NCBI RefSeq assembly: GCF_001687105.1
Contig: NZ_CP014596.1
Coordinates: 551,501-615,500, forward strand
Direction: 5' to 3'
Length of the DNA stretch: 64,000 nucleotides
Origin: Salipiger sp. CCB-MM3
Lineage (GTDB): Bacteria > Pseudomonadota > Alphaproteobacteria > Rhodobacterales > Rhodobacteraceae
This document shows positions 38,934 to 47,927 of this stretch, in pieces; within the stretch, counting starts at the first letter, position 1, and each line of letters begins with the position of its first letter. The notes under the pieces are model-generated. The model saw only the letters and a list, made by a program, of their open reading frames with translations, was not told the DNA's origin and searched no databases. Both the position numbers and the translations under genes were made by a program.

Positions 38934-40343
38934 ATGAAGTCATGGACCGCGGCGCTGGCCGCGATGGTGCTTTCCGCGATGCCGCTGCGCGCCGAGACGC
39001 CGCAGAAGACACCGGTCACCACCTTCTCGCTCGACAACGGCATGCAGGTCGTGGTGGTCGAGGACCATCGCGCGCCGGTGGTGGTGCATATGGTCTGGTA
39101 CAAGGCAGGCTCGGCGGATGAGACCGCCGGCACCTCGGGCATCGCGCATTTCCTCGAGCATCTGATGTTCAAGGGCACCGACGAGCTGGAGTCCGGTGAG
39201 TTCTCGAAGGTGGTGGCGCAGAACGGCGGCACCGACAACGCCTTCACCTCCTTTGACCAGACCGCCTATCACCAGCGCGTCGCCGCCGACCGGCTGGGGC
39301 TGATGATGGAGATGGAGGCCGACCGGATGGTCAACCTGCATCTCACCGAGGAAGAGATCGCCACCGAGCGCGATGTGATCCTCGAAGAGCGCAGCATGCG
39401 CATCGACAATGACCCCGGCGCGCTGCTGCGCGAGCAGATGGGCGCCTCGCTCTACCTCAATCACCGTTATGGCGTGCCGGTGATCGGCTGGCGCCGCGAG
39501 ATGGAAGACCTCGACCGCGACGACGCTCTGGCCTTCTACAAACGGTTCTACGCCCCCAATAACGCCATCCTCGTCGTCGCTGGTGACACCACGCCCGATG
39601 AGGTTCGCAGCCTTGCCGAAGAGACCTATGGCAAACTGCAGCCCAATCCCGATCTCGCCGCCGAGCGGGTGCGCCCGCAGGAGCCGCCGCAGCTTGCCGC
39701 GCGCCATATCGAGATGGAAGACCCGCGCGTCGCCCAGCCCTATGTGATGCGCCGCTACCTCGCGCCCGAACGCGATCCGGGCGATCAGACAGAGGCCGCC
39801 GCGCTGACCCTGCTGGCCGAGGTGCTTGGCGGCGGTCAGACCTCGGTGCTGAACCAGTCGCTGCAATTCGATCAGAAAAAGGCGATCTACGTGGGGGCCT
39901 TCTACGATGGCACCTCTTATGACGACGGCAGCTTTGGCTTTGGGTTGGTCCCGGCCCCCGGCGTGAGCTTGGAAGAGGCCGAAGAGGCGCTCGACGCGGA
40001 ACTGGCGCAGTTCATCGAAGATGGCGTCGATCCCGAGCAGCTTGATCGGATCAAGTTCCAGATGCGCGCCGCCGAGACCTATGAGCGTGACGATGTCGCC
40101 AGCGTGGCGCAGCGCTATGGCAATGCGCTGACCTCCGGGCTGACCATCGAAGACGTTCAGGCGTGGCCGGAACTGCTGCAGGAGGTCACCGGCGAGGACA
40201 TCGTCGCCGCCGCCCGCGAGGTTCTGGACAAGCGCCATTCGGTGACCGGCTACCTGAGCAGCCCCGCCGGGACGTCGCAGGCCGCTCAGCCCGGCGCCGT
40301 TCCGCCCTCCATGCCGCAGACCGAGACCGAGGTGACCCAATGA
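38934..40343 (+). CDS. M16-family zinc metallopeptidase, catalytic subunit
   Basis: A 469-residue exported protein with a signal peptide (about 1-20) and the inverted zinc motif HxxEH (His72, Glu75, His76 in GIAHFLEHLMFKG). The downstream ILEERSMRID supplies the third metal ligand glutamate. This is the active half of an M16B peptidase pair; such pairs degrade peptides in the periplasm. An alternative TTG start at 38928 has better-spaced GGAG. The second M16 gene overlaps its stop in an ATGA arrangement. Confidence 0.93.
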   Translation: MKSWTAALAAMVLSAMPLRAETPQKTPVTTFSLDNGMQVVVVEDHRAPVVVHMVWYKAGSADETAGTSGIAHFLEHLMFKGTDELESGEFSKVVAQNGGTDNAFTSFDQTAYHQRVAADRLGLMMEMEADRMVNLHLTEEEIATERDVILEERSMRIDNDPGALLREQMGASLYLNHRYGVPVIGWRREMEDLDRDDALAFYKRFYAPNNAILVVAGDTTPDEVRSLAEETYGKLQPNPDLAAERVRPQEPPQLAARHIEMEDPRVAQPYVMRRYLAPERDPGDQTEAAALTLLAEVLGGGQTSVLNQSLQFDQKKAIYVGAFYDGTSYDDGSFGFGLVPAPGVSLEEAEEALDAELAQFIEDGVDPEQLDRIKFQMRAAETYERDDVASVAQRYGNALTSGLTIEDVQAWPELLQEVTGEDIVAAAREVLDKRHSVTGYLSSPAGTSQAAQPGAVPPSMPQTETEVTQ

Positions 40344-41674
40344 ACGCCCGCACCGTAATGATGCCGCTCTTTGCGGCGGCCACCTCGCTGATGTTCGCCC
40401 TGCCCGCCGCGGCGGAGGTCGACATCCAGCAGATCGAAACGCCCATGGGGTTCAAGGCGTGGCTGGTCGAAGAGCCCTCGATCCCCTTCACTTCGCTCGA
40501 GATCCGCTTCAAAGGCGGAACATCGCTGGATGCGCCGGGCAAGCGCGGCGCCACCAACCTGATGGTGGGTCTGCTGGAAGAGGGCGCAGGCGCCTATGAC
40601 GCGCAGGGGTTCGCAGCCGAATCCGAGGCGCTGGCCGCCAGCTTCGGCTACGACGCGGGGCCGGATTCGGTGTCGGTCTCGGCGCGCTTTCTGACCGAGA
40701 ACCGCGATGAGGCCGCCGAGCTTCTGCGCCAGAGCCTGATCGAGCCGAGCTTTTCCGAGACCGCGATCGAGCGCGTGCGCCAGCAGGTGATCTCGGGCAT
40801 TCGCAGCGACGCGAAGGATCCCGATTCCATCGCCAGCGCGACGTTCGACAAGGCCGTCTTTGGCGATCACCCCTATGCCACGGATCAATCCGGCACGGTG
40901 GAGAGCGTCAAAGCCCTGACCCGCGATGACATCGTCGACGCGTGGCAGGGGGCCATGGCCAAGGACCGGGTCTATATCGCCGCCACCGGCGACATCAGCC
41001 CCGATGAGCTGTCGGCGCTGATCGACAATCTTCTGGGCGATCTGCCCGACACCGGCGCGGCGATGCCCGAGGGCTATGACGTCGAGACCACGGCAGGCAC
41101 CACCGTGGTGCCCTTCGACACGCCGCAATCGGTGGCCATTTTCGGCCACAAGGGCATGAAGCGCGACGATCCCGATTTCTTCGCCGCCTATGTGATGAAC
41201 ACGATCCTTGGCGGCGGCGGCTTCGAGGCGCGGCTGATGAGCGAGGTGCGCGAAAAGCGCGGGCTGACCTATGGCGTCTATTCCTACCTCGTGCCGATGG
41301 ATCACGCCGAGCTTTACCTCGGCCGTGTCGCCTCATCGAACGACCGTATCGGCGAGGCGATCGAGGTGATCCGGGACGAATGGGCGAAGATGGCCGAGAA
41401 CGGCGCCACCGAGGCCGAGCTCGAGCAGGCCAAGACCTATCTCACCGGCGCCTATCCGCTGCGGTTCGATGGCAATGGGCCGATCGCGCGCATCCTCGTG
41501 GGCATGCAGATGGACGGGCTGACCCCCGACTACATCGCCACGCGCAACGACAATATCGAGGCGGTCACGCTCGAGGACGTCAAGCGCGTCGCGGGCGAGC
41601 TTCTGAAGCCCGACGCGCTGCGCTTTGTGGTGGTCGGCCAGCCCGAGGGTGTCGAAAGCGACGACGCGGGCTGA
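40340..41674 (+). CDS. M16-family peptidase, non-catalytic partner
   Basis: A 444-residue exported protein (signal peptide about 1-25, ending PAAA). At the position of HxxEH it reads LMVGLLEEGAGAY, so the zinc site is absent. It retains the REKRGLTYGVYSYL arginine-tyrosine motif that in M16B heterodimers binds substrate in the inactive subunit. It is therefore the regulatory partner of the preceding gene, with which it overlaps by 4 bases. Confidence 0.92.
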   Translation: MNARTVMMPLFAAATSLMFALPAAAEVDIQQIETPMGFKAWLVEEPSIPFTSLEIRFKGGTSLDAPGKRGATNLMVGLLEEGAGAYDAQGFAAESEALAASFGYDAGPDSVSVSARFLTENRDEAAELLRQSLIEPSFSETAIERVRQQVISGIRSDAKDPDSIASATFDKAVFGDHPYATDQSGTVESVKALTRDDIVDAWQGAMAKDRVYIAATGDISPDELSALIDNLLGDLPDTGAAMPEGYDVETTAGTTVVPFDTPQSVAIFGHKGMKRDDPDFFAAYVMNTILGGGGFEARLMSEVREKRGLTYGVYSYLVPMDHAELYLGRVASSNDRIGEAIEVIRDEWAKMAENGATEAELEQAKTYLTGAYPLRFDGNGPIARILVGMQMDGLTPDYIATRNDNIEAVTLEDVKRVAGELLKPDALRFVVVGQPEGVESDDAG

Positions 41675-41713
41675 CCGCGCGCCGCCCGTAATCCACAATC
41701 GAACCATAGAAAA

Positions 41714-41744
41714 AAGGGGCGGACCAGAAACAGGCCCGCCCCTT
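41714..41744 (+). terminator. Terminator-like hairpin after the M16 pair
   Basis: AAGGGGCGG (41714-41722) pairs with CCGCCCCTT (41736-41744), 39 bases past the M16 stop. The T-tract is weak (TTCGTCT). Confidence 0.5.
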
Positions 41745-41771
41745 CGTCTAGATCGAAATATCCCGGGGGTG

Positions 41772-41846
41772 CGGGGGCAGAGCCCCCGTCTTAGCTGCGT
41801 ACGGGGGCAGAGCCCCCGCTTTTCCTGAATTCGGGGCAGAGCCCCG
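41772..41846. repeat. Three tandem hairpins at exact 30-bp spacing
   Basis: CGGGGGCAGAGCCCCCG starts at 41772 and 41802, and a shortened CGGGGCAGAGCCCCG starts at 41832. Each is an almost perfect palindrome and the connecting sequences are alike in length but not sequence. The array fills the gap between the convergent M16 and dapA genes. The same hairpin occurs once, inverted, after purH. Transcription termination or a REP-like role is possible. Confidence 0.75.
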
Positions 41847-41855
41847 GTCAGAAGC

Positions 41856-42731
41856 TCAGTTCATCAGCCCCGCGTGGCGCAGCGCTGCGTCGATGCGCGC
41901 GCGCACCGGCTCGGTCACCGGCAGCAGCGGCAGGCGCATTTCCTCGTCGCAGAGGCCAAGGCGGCTCATGGCGTATTTCGCACCGCAGAGGCCCGGCTCG
42001 GCAAAGATCGCCTGGTGCAGCGGCATCAGCCGGTCCTGCAGGTCCAGCGCCTTACCGTAGTCTCCCGCCAGCGTCGCCGCCTGCACCTGTGCGCAGAGCG
42101 CCGGAGCGACGTTTGCGGTGACCGAAATCACGCCGACGCCGCCTTGGGCGTTGAACCCATGCGCGGTGGCGTCTTCACCCGAGATCTGCAGGAAGTCCTT
42201 GCCGCAGGTGATGCGCTGCTGGCTGACCCGTGCGAGATCGCCGGTGGCGTCCTTGACGCCGACGATGCGCGGCAGTTTGGCCAGCTCGCCCATGGTGGCG
42301 GGGCTCATGTCCACCACCGAGCGGCCGGGGATGTTGTAGATCATGATCGGCAGATTGGTGGCGTCGTGGATCGCGGTGAAATGCGCGATCAGCCCGGCCT
42401 GCGTCGGCTTGTTGTAATAGGGGGTCACAACCAGCGCCGCCTGCGCGCCGACTTTCTCGGCGAACTGGGTGAAATGCACCGCCTCGGCGGTGGAATTCGA
42501 CCCGGCCCCGGCGATCACCGGGATGCGGCCCGCGGCGGTCTTCACCACGCATTCGATGACCGCTTCATGCTCTTCGTAGCTGAGAGTCGGGCTCTCGCCG
42601 GTGGTGCCAACGGGGACCAGCGCCGAGCTGCCCTCTGCCACATGCCAGTCGACGAGTTTCTTGAGCGCGTCAAAATCTACGACGCCGTCTTTAAACGGCG
42701 TGACCAGTGCTGGCATCGAACCTTTGAACAT
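41856..42731 (-). CDS. dapA: 4-hydroxy-tetrahydrodipicolinate synthase
   Basis: DapA condenses pyruvate with aspartate semialdehyde, the first step of the diaminopimelate/lysine branch. The 291-residue protein has the Schiff-base lysine Lys160 (GVKDATGD), Tyr132 (MIYNIPGR) and the GTTGESPTL loop with Thr43-Thr44. All catalytic residues are present. It diverges from the lytic transglycosylase gene across 140 bases; both enzymes relate to peptidoglycan. Confidence 0.96.
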   Translation of the reverse strand: MFKGSMPALVTPFKDGVVDFDALKKLVDWHVAEGSSALVPVGTTGESPTLSYEEHEAVIECVVKTAAGRIPVIAGAGSNSTAEAVHFTQFAEKVGAQAALVVTPYYNKPTQAGLIAHFTAIHDATNLPIMIYNIPGRSVVDMSPATMGELAKLPRIVGVKDATGDLARVSQQRITCGKDFLQISGEDATAHGFNAQGGVGVISVTANVAPALCAQVQAATLAGDYGKALDLQDRLMPLHQAIFAEPGLCGAKYAMSRLGLCDEEMRLPLLPVTEPVRARIDAALRHAGLMN

Positions 42732-42871
42732 GACACGCTCCTTGAATGTTGATGTGTTCGTTTCGCTATCGCGAAGCGCCGGTCTGGAGGGAATGTGAAT
42801 TGGAACGCTCCATACCCCGCGCTAAGCTTCGCCGCGTGTCTATTCCTTTTCGCCAGGGAAATTGCAAGCTC

Positions 42872-44827
42872 ATGTCGCGCCTCCGCGCCGCTCTCCTGCT
42901 GCTTCTCGCCATTCTCGCAACGCCCGCGCTGTCTCAGGACCGGCCCCTCGCCAAGGCGATGGCCGACATGCGCTCGGGCAACTGGGCCTCTGCGCTGATC
43001 GAGTCGCGCGGCGACGGTCAGGCTGCGCTCGATGTCATTCTTTGGAACTACCTGCGCGCCAGTCGGGGGGAGGCACCGCAGGTGATGGATTTCATCCGCC
43101 GCAACCCCGACTGGCCGGGCATGCCCTACCTGCGCGAAAAGAGCGAGATCGCCATCTCCGAGGCGGATCTGCCCACCATCCGCGAGTTTTTCACCGGCTA
43201 TCTGCCGCAGACCGGGGCCGGCGCTCTGGCGCTGGCGCGGGCGCATATGGCCGAGGGCGAGCGCGGTGCCGCCGAGGCCGATGTCGTGCTGGCGTGGCGC
43301 ACGCTGCCGCTCAGTTCCGAAGAGCGGCAGACCTTCCTGCGCGACTGGGGCGACTTGCTGAAGCCGCATCATGAGGCGCGGCTCGACATGGCGCTGTGGC
43401 AGGGCTGGGAGGACAATGCCCGGGCGCTGCTGCCGCTGGTCTCGGATGGCTGGCGCAAGCTCGCCGAGGCGCGGCTGGCGCTGCGTGGCCTGCAGGCCGG
43501 TGTGGACACGCGGATCGAGGCGATTCCCGCCTCCTTGGCCGATGACCCCGGCCTTGCCTATGAGCGTTTCCTGTGGCGGGTGCGCAAGAACCGCGACGAA
43601 GATGCCATTTCCTTGCTGCTCGAACGCTCGAGGAGCGCCGATGCGCTCGGAGAGCCCTGGGCCTGGGCCGAGCGTCGCGACGATCTGGCGCATGAGAAGA
43701 TGCGCCGCGGCGATCCTGAAACTGCCTATGCCATCGCCTCGCGCCACGGGCTGACCGAGGGCGATCAATATGCGGCGCTGGAATGGCTCTCGGGCTTCAT
43801 CGCGCTGCGGTTCCTCGACGATCCGCAGAGCGCGCTCAGCCATTTCCGCAACCACGATGGCGCGGTGACCTCGCCGATCTCCAAGGGCCGCGCGGGCTAC
43901 TGGATGGGCCGCGCGCTGGAGGCGATGGGCGACACCGAGGGCGCGCGCCAAGCCTACGCGCAGGGCGCGCGCTATCAGACGTCGTTTTACGGGCTGCTTG
44001 CCGCCGAACGCGCCGGGTTGCCGCCGGATCCCAAGCTGGCGGGCACCGAGGAGTTTCCCGATTGGCGCGAGGCGCCCTTCACCAAGAGCAGCGTCTATAA
44101 CGCCGCCGTGCTGCTGCTGGCCTCGGGCGAGACCTCGCTGGGCGAGCGCTTCTTGACGCATCTCGCCGAGGGGCTGGACCGGCAGCAGATCGGGCAGCTT
44201 GGCCAGATGCTTGCCGAGATGCAGCGCCCGCATGTGGAGGTGATGGTCGGCAAGCGCGCGGCGCAATACGGTATCGAAATGCCGGGGCCGTATTACGCGC
44301 TGCACCCGGATCTGCTGAAGGCGAGCTTCCCGATCCCGCGCGAGATGGTTCTGTCGATCGCGCGGCGCGAGTCGGAGTTTGATCCGAGGGTGGTGTCGGG
44401 CGCGGGGGCGCGGGGTCTGATGCAGCTGATGCCGGGCACCGCCAAAGAGGTCGCGGGCTGGCTGGGCGTGCCCTACAGTTTCGACGGGCTGCTCGACAAT
44501 CCGGGCTATAACGCCAAGCTCGGCGCGCGCTACCTGCAAAGCCTGTCTCAGCAGTTCGACGGCAATGTGGTGATGATGTCGGCGGGCTATAACGCGGGAC
44601 CGTCACGGCCGGTTAGCTGGATGAAGATTTTCGGCAACCCGCTGAAGGGCGAGATCGATATGATCGACTGGATCGAGATGATCCCCTTCAACGAGACCCG
44701 CAACTACGTGATGCGCGTCTCGGAAAGCCTGCCGGTCTATCGCGCGCGGCTGGGCCAAGACCCGCATCCGGTGCCCTTCAGCGAGGAACTGACAGGCAGC
44801 ACGTTGCTGCCGGTGGCCGAGCAATAA
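42872..44827 (+). CDS. Soluble lytic murein transglycosylase
   Basis: A 651-residue periplasmic protein with a signal peptide (about 1-21, ending ATPALSQ), a long helical superhelix rich in TPR-like repeats and a C-terminal GH23 SLT domain. The catalytic glutamate is in SIARRESEFDPRV, followed by GARGLMQLMPGTA and YNAGPSRP, the three SLT signatures. It cleaves peptidoglycan glycan strands with formation of anhydromuramyl ends. The start at 42872 begins the signal peptide; the frame reaches 42746 upstream. Confidence 0.94.
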   Translation: MSRLRAALLLLLAILATPALSQDRPLAKAMADMRSGNWASALIESRGDGQAALDVILWNYLRASRGEAPQVMDFIRRNPDWPGMPYLREKSEIAISEADLPTIREFFTGYLPQTGAGALALARAHMAEGERGAAEADVVLAWRTLPLSSEERQTFLRDWGDLLKPHHEARLDMALWQGWEDNARALLPLVSDGWRKLAEARLALRGLQAGVDTRIEAIPASLADDPGLAYERFLWRVRKNRDEDAISLLLERSRSADALGEPWAWAERRDDLAHEKMRRGDPETAYAIASRHGLTEGDQYAALEWLSGFIALRFLDDPQSALSHFRNHDGAVTSPISKGRAGYWMGRALEAMGDTEGARQAYAQGARYQTSFYGLLAAERAGLPPDPKLAGTEEFPDWREAPFTKSSVYNAAVLLLASGETSLGERFLTHLAEGLDRQQIGQLGQMLAEMQRPHVEVMVGKRAAQYGIEMPGPYYALHPDLLKASFPIPREMVLSIARRESEFDPRVVSGAGARGLMQLMPGTAKEVAGWLGVPYSFDGLLDNPGYNAKLGARYLQSLSQQFDGNVVMMSAGYNAGPSRPVSWMKIFGNPLKGEIDMIDWIEMIPFNETRNYVMRVSESLPVYRARLGQDPHPVPFSEELTGSTLLPVAEQ

Positions 44828-44837
44828 GGTGACGGTT

Positions 44838-44856
44838 GGGCCGCGGGCTGCGGCCC
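44838..44856. terminator. Hairpin between convergent slt and ubiH-like genes
   Basis: GGGCCGC-GGGCT-GCGGCCC, 11 bases past the slt stop and 11 bases before the hydroxylase stop. GC-rich stem with no T-tract; a weak bidirectional terminator is possible. Confidence 0.4.
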
Positions 44857-44866
44857 GCGCGATGCG

Positions 44867-46060
44867 TTAGCCCTTCGCGCCGAGCCCCATCTGCATCAGC
44901 GTCTTGCGCACCGATTTCACCCCGTAGAGCGCATCCAGCGCCGTGGCGCGGGCGTCGCGCAGCAGCGGGTTCGAAAGCATCGAGGTGCGGTTCAGCGCGG
45001 TGATCCCGGCCACGCGGGCGCGGATGTCGGGCATACGCTTGCGCGCATAGGCGTCCAGCATCGGGGCCTCGCCAAGCGCGCCGGGCCGGGCGATCGCGAG
45101 ATCATGCAGCACCTTCATGTCGGCCAGCGACATATTCAGCCCCTGCGCGCCAATGGGTGGCACCACATGCGCGGCTTCGGCCACCAGCGCAAGGCGCTGG
45201 CCGGTGAGGCTTTCGGCGTGCTGGGCGATGATCGGCCAGATGCTGCGGCGCGAGGCCAGTTTCAGCGGCCCGAAAAGGTGACACGAGCGTTCGGACATGG
45301 CGGCCTCGAAGGCCTCGTCATCCAGCGCCATCAGCGCCTCGGCCTTGGGGCCTTCCTCCATCCAGACGATCGCCGACGACGGGCGGCCCTCGAAATCGGG
45401 CAGGGGAACCAGTGTGAAGGGCCCGCCGGTGCGGTGGATTTCGGTGGACACATTCTCGTGCGGGATCGGATGCGTGGTGGCGAAGGCCAGCGCCTTCTGG
45501 CCGAAGCGCGTGGTCTTCACCCCGATCCCCGCCGCCTGTCGCATGGGCGAGTTGCGCCCGTCGGCGGCGATCACCAGCCGCGTGCGGATGCGGCGTCCGT
45601 CGCTGAGCGTGACGCGGGCCTCGGCCTCGCGGGTGAACAGCGCGGTGGTGGCGGTGCCGGGCAGGAAGGTGACGCGCTCCATCTCGTGCAGATGGGCAGA
45701 GATCTCGCGCCGCAGCAGCCAGTTGGGAAGGTTCCAGCCGAAGGGCAGTTCAGAGATCTCGGCGCTGTCGAAATCCTTGACGATGCGCGGCTCGGGCAGG
45801 TCTCCGCCAGCATCGACGATGCGCATCACCTGCAGCGGCATGGCGTGGGGGGCAAGGCGCTCCCACAGCCCCGCCTCGGCGAGAAAGGCTTGCGCGGGCT
45901 GCAGAAAGGCGGTGCTGCGCAGATCGGCGCCCTGCGCCTCGCGCTCGGTCACAGGCGGCGCCGGATCGACGCAAAGCACCGAAAAACCGGCGCTTCCAAA
46001 GGCGGCGGCTGCGGTGAGCCCGGCGATCCCGCCGCCCGAGATGAGAATGTCGTAATCCAT
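44867..46060 (-). CDS. UbiH/UbiF-family FAD-dependent hydroxylase
   Basis: A 397-residue flavoprotein monooxygenase of the ubiquinone-hydroxylase group. The N-terminal ILISGGGIAGLTAAAAFG motif binds FAD, and VAEAAHVVPPIGAQGLNMSL corresponds to the second FAD-binding motif, with an AEAAH variant of the usual GDAAH. Such enzymes hydroxylate the ubiquinone ring; which position cannot be assigned. A small membrane gene lies upstream on the same strand, separated by 56 bases. Confidence 0.9.
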   Translation of the reverse strand: MDYDILISGGGIAGLTAAAAFGSAGFSVLCVDPAPPVTEREAQGADLRSTAFLQPAQAFLAEAGLWERLAPHAMPLQVMRIVDAGGDLPEPRIVKDFDSAEISELPFGWNLPNWLLRREISAHLHEMERVTFLPGTATTALFTREAEARVTLSDGRRIRTRLVIAADGRNSPMRQAAGIGVKTTRFGQKALAFATTHPIPHENVSTEIHRTGGPFTLVPLPDFEGRPSSAIVWMEEGPKAEALMALDDEAFEAAMSERSCHLFGPLKLASRRSIWPIIAQHAESLTGQRLALVAEAAHVVPPIGAQGLNMSLADMKVLHDLAIARPGALGEAPMLDAYARKRMPDIRARVAGITALNRTSMLSNPLLRDARATALDALYGVKSVRKTLMQMGLGAKG

Positions 46061-46116
46061 GACCGCTCTCCTTTGCGCCTCTATCTAGGGCAGGCGGGCG
46101 GCTATGGCCATGCGGC

Positions 46117-46344
46117 TTACTTGCCGACGGTGATCCACAGGATCATGAAGTAGCACACGGGCACCAGCGCCAGCGCGGTCATCGCCAGACCCACCGGGCC
46201 AAAGGCGACGGTGTTGATCGCGCCGATCACCAGCAGCAGCGCTGCCACAAGGAAAAGCACGGCTTCGCCGCGGCTCTCGCGCGTGGCGGGGGCGTGGTCG
46301 GCGTGATCGGCTTGGGTGGTTGCGGTGACGTCGGTCGCGGTCAT
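46117..46344 (-). CDS. Small two-helix membrane protein of unknown function
   Basis: A 75-residue protein with a polar His/Asp/Ala-rich N-terminus (about 1-26) and two hydrophobic segments (28-48 and 52-72). GGAG sits upstream of the ATG at 46344 (CAGGAGATACCG). I do not recognise a named family. It lies between a pyrimidine nucleotidase and the UbiH-like gene on the same strand, spaced so that co-transcription with the hydroxylase is likely. Confidence 0.65.
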   Translation of the reverse strand: MTATDVTATTQADHADHAPATRESRGEAVLFLVAALLLVIGAINTVAFGPVGLAMTALALVPVCYFMILWITVGK

Positions 46345-46462
46345 CGGTATCTCCTGCTTGGGCCCTGCAGCAGATAGGGGGCGCGTCTCCGCGCTCCCAT
46401 TGTGAAAAATGTCGCATGGCCGCACGGGTGGGGTCTTTCGGCCCGGTGGCGCGCGCCGGGGC

Positions 46463-47107
46463 TCAGCCGAGCCGTGCGAGGAAGGCCGCGAGGTCGTCGG
46501 TATGGTGATGGATATGCTCACCTTTTGCCCGCTCCGGCGCGACATGCACCGTGCGCATTCCCATGGCGTGGGGTGCGGCAAGATTACGCGGGTCGTCCTC
46601 GAACATGGCGGCGGTGGCGGTGTCGGTGCCATCAAGCGCAAACACCGTCTCGAAGGCCTGCGTCTCGGGTTTGGGGCGGTAGCCCGCGTTCTCGACGCCA
46701 TAGATCGCGTCGAAAGCGGCATCGAGGCCGCGCGCCTCCAGCACCCGCGCCGCATAGGGCGCGCTGCCATTGGTGTAGACGATCTTGCGCCCCGGCAGCG
46801 CGGCGATCAGCTCGGCCAGATGCGGATCGGGAGTGAGCGCATCGAAGGAGATGTCGTGCACCTCGGTCAGATAGGCATCAGGGTCGAGCTCGTGGTTGGC
46901 CATCAGCCCCGCCAGCGTGGTGCCGTGATCCATCCAATAGCGTTTGCGCAGGGCGTTGGCCTCGGCGGCGCCAAGACCGGTGACGCGCATCACCACGTCG
47001 TTCATCTTGCGTTCGATCTGGTCGAACAGGCGCACCGCCGGGGAATAGAGCGTGTTGTCGAGGTCGAAGACCCAGTGGCGCACGTGGGAGAAATGCTGCT
47101 TTACCAT
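46463..47107 (-). CDS. HAD-family pyrimidine 5'-nucleotidase
   Basis: The 214-residue protein has all HAD motifs: VFDLDNTLYS (motif I), YTNGSAPYA (motif II), RPKPETQAF (motif III lysine) and FEDDPRNL (motif IV). The helical cap with FDQIERKMNDVVM matches the SDT1-type pyrimidine 5'-nucleotidases that dephosphorylate UMP/CMP and analogues. The ATG at 47107 gives MVKQHFSHVRHWVFDLDNT; the frame extends upstream to 47227 but without similarity. It diverges from the GntR regulator. Confidence 0.9.
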   Translation of the reverse strand: MVKQHFSHVRHWVFDLDNTLYSPAVRLFDQIERKMNDVVMRVTGLGAAEANALRKRYWMDHGTTLAGLMANHELDPDAYLTEVHDISFDALTPDPHLAELIAALPGRKIVYTNGSAPYAARVLEARGLDAAFDAIYGVENAGYRPKPETQAFETVFALDGTDTATAAMFEDDPRNLAAPHAMGMRTVHVAPERAKGEHIHHHTDDLAAFLARLG

Positions 47108-47277
47108 GGCGCGCAACCTACGCCGCCGGGCGGCGGGCGGCAATGGGTGGCAACGGGCGGCGATGCCGCCGGACTGCGACCTTGATGCCGCAGCGGCGGG
47201 CGCGACAAAGGGGGGCGTTGATCCCAAGGCCCCGCTACCGCTATCTTGTCACATCACTTATGAAGGACCCCCCGCAG

Positions 47278-47922
47278 ATGAGCCAGATCCGGACGCCGAA
47301 CAAGGATGCCTATACGCTGATCCTCGAGGCGATCGATCAGGGCGTCTATCGGCCCGGCGACCGGCTGGTGGAAAGCGAACTGGCCGAGCGTTTCGGCGTC
47401 TCGCGCACGCCGATCCGCGAGGCGCTGCAGCGGCTCGAGACGCAATCGCTGCTGGCGCGCGACGGGCGCTCGCTGATCGTCGCCTCGCTCGATCACAACC
47501 AGATGGCCGAGCTTTACGTGGTGCGCACCGAGCTTGAGGGACTGGCGGCCCGGCTGGCGGCGCGGCATGCGACCGAAGAGGAAGTGAAGGTGCTGCGCGA
47601 CATGATCGAGGAAGACCGTGCGCTGCTCAACGATCCGGCGGCGCTGGCCCGCGCCAACCGGCGCTTTCACCGGATGATCCAACTGGCCTCGCACAACCGC
47701 TATCTGGTGCAGCAGCTTGACCTCGTGCACCGCTCGATGGCGCTGATGGCCACCACCTCGCTGGCCGCCGAGGGGCGTGGCACGGATGCGCTGGCGGAAC
47801 ACGCCGCGATCGTCGATGCCATCGCGCGCCGCGACGAAGAGGCCGCAGACCGGGCGCTGCGCGAGCATATCTCTGCCGCCTTCGTGACCCGCCTGAAGCT
47901 CGACAGCCGCAAGACCGCCTGA
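47278..47922 (+). CDS. GntR-family transcriptional regulator (FCD subfamily)
   Basis: A 214-residue DNA-binding protein with an N-terminal winged helix-turn-helix (LVESELAERFGVSRTPIREALQRL, about 25-75) and a C-terminal helical FCD ligand-binding domain. The effector and targets are unknown; FadR-type regulators respond to organic acids, acyl-CoAs or sugar acids. Both ATG 47260 and 47278 are possible; AAGGA lies 10 bases before 47278. Neither neighbour is an obvious catabolic target. Confidence 0.9.
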   Translation: MSQIRTPNKDAYTLILEAIDQGVYRPGDRLVESELAERFGVSRTPIREALQRLETQSLLARDGRSLIVASLDHNQMAELYVVRTELEGLAARLAARHATEEEVKVLRDMIEEDRALLNDPAALARANRRFHRMIQLASHNRYLVQQLDLVHRSMALMATTSLAAEGRGTDALAEHAAIVDAIARRDEEAADRALREHISAAFVTRLKLDSRKTA

Positions 47923-47927
47923 TCGGC

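Noticed and set aside
41772..41846. CRISPR-like array from the 30-bp register
   Set aside because: Only three units, the repeats are palindromic and GC-only, spacers are about 13 bases, and no cas genes are present.
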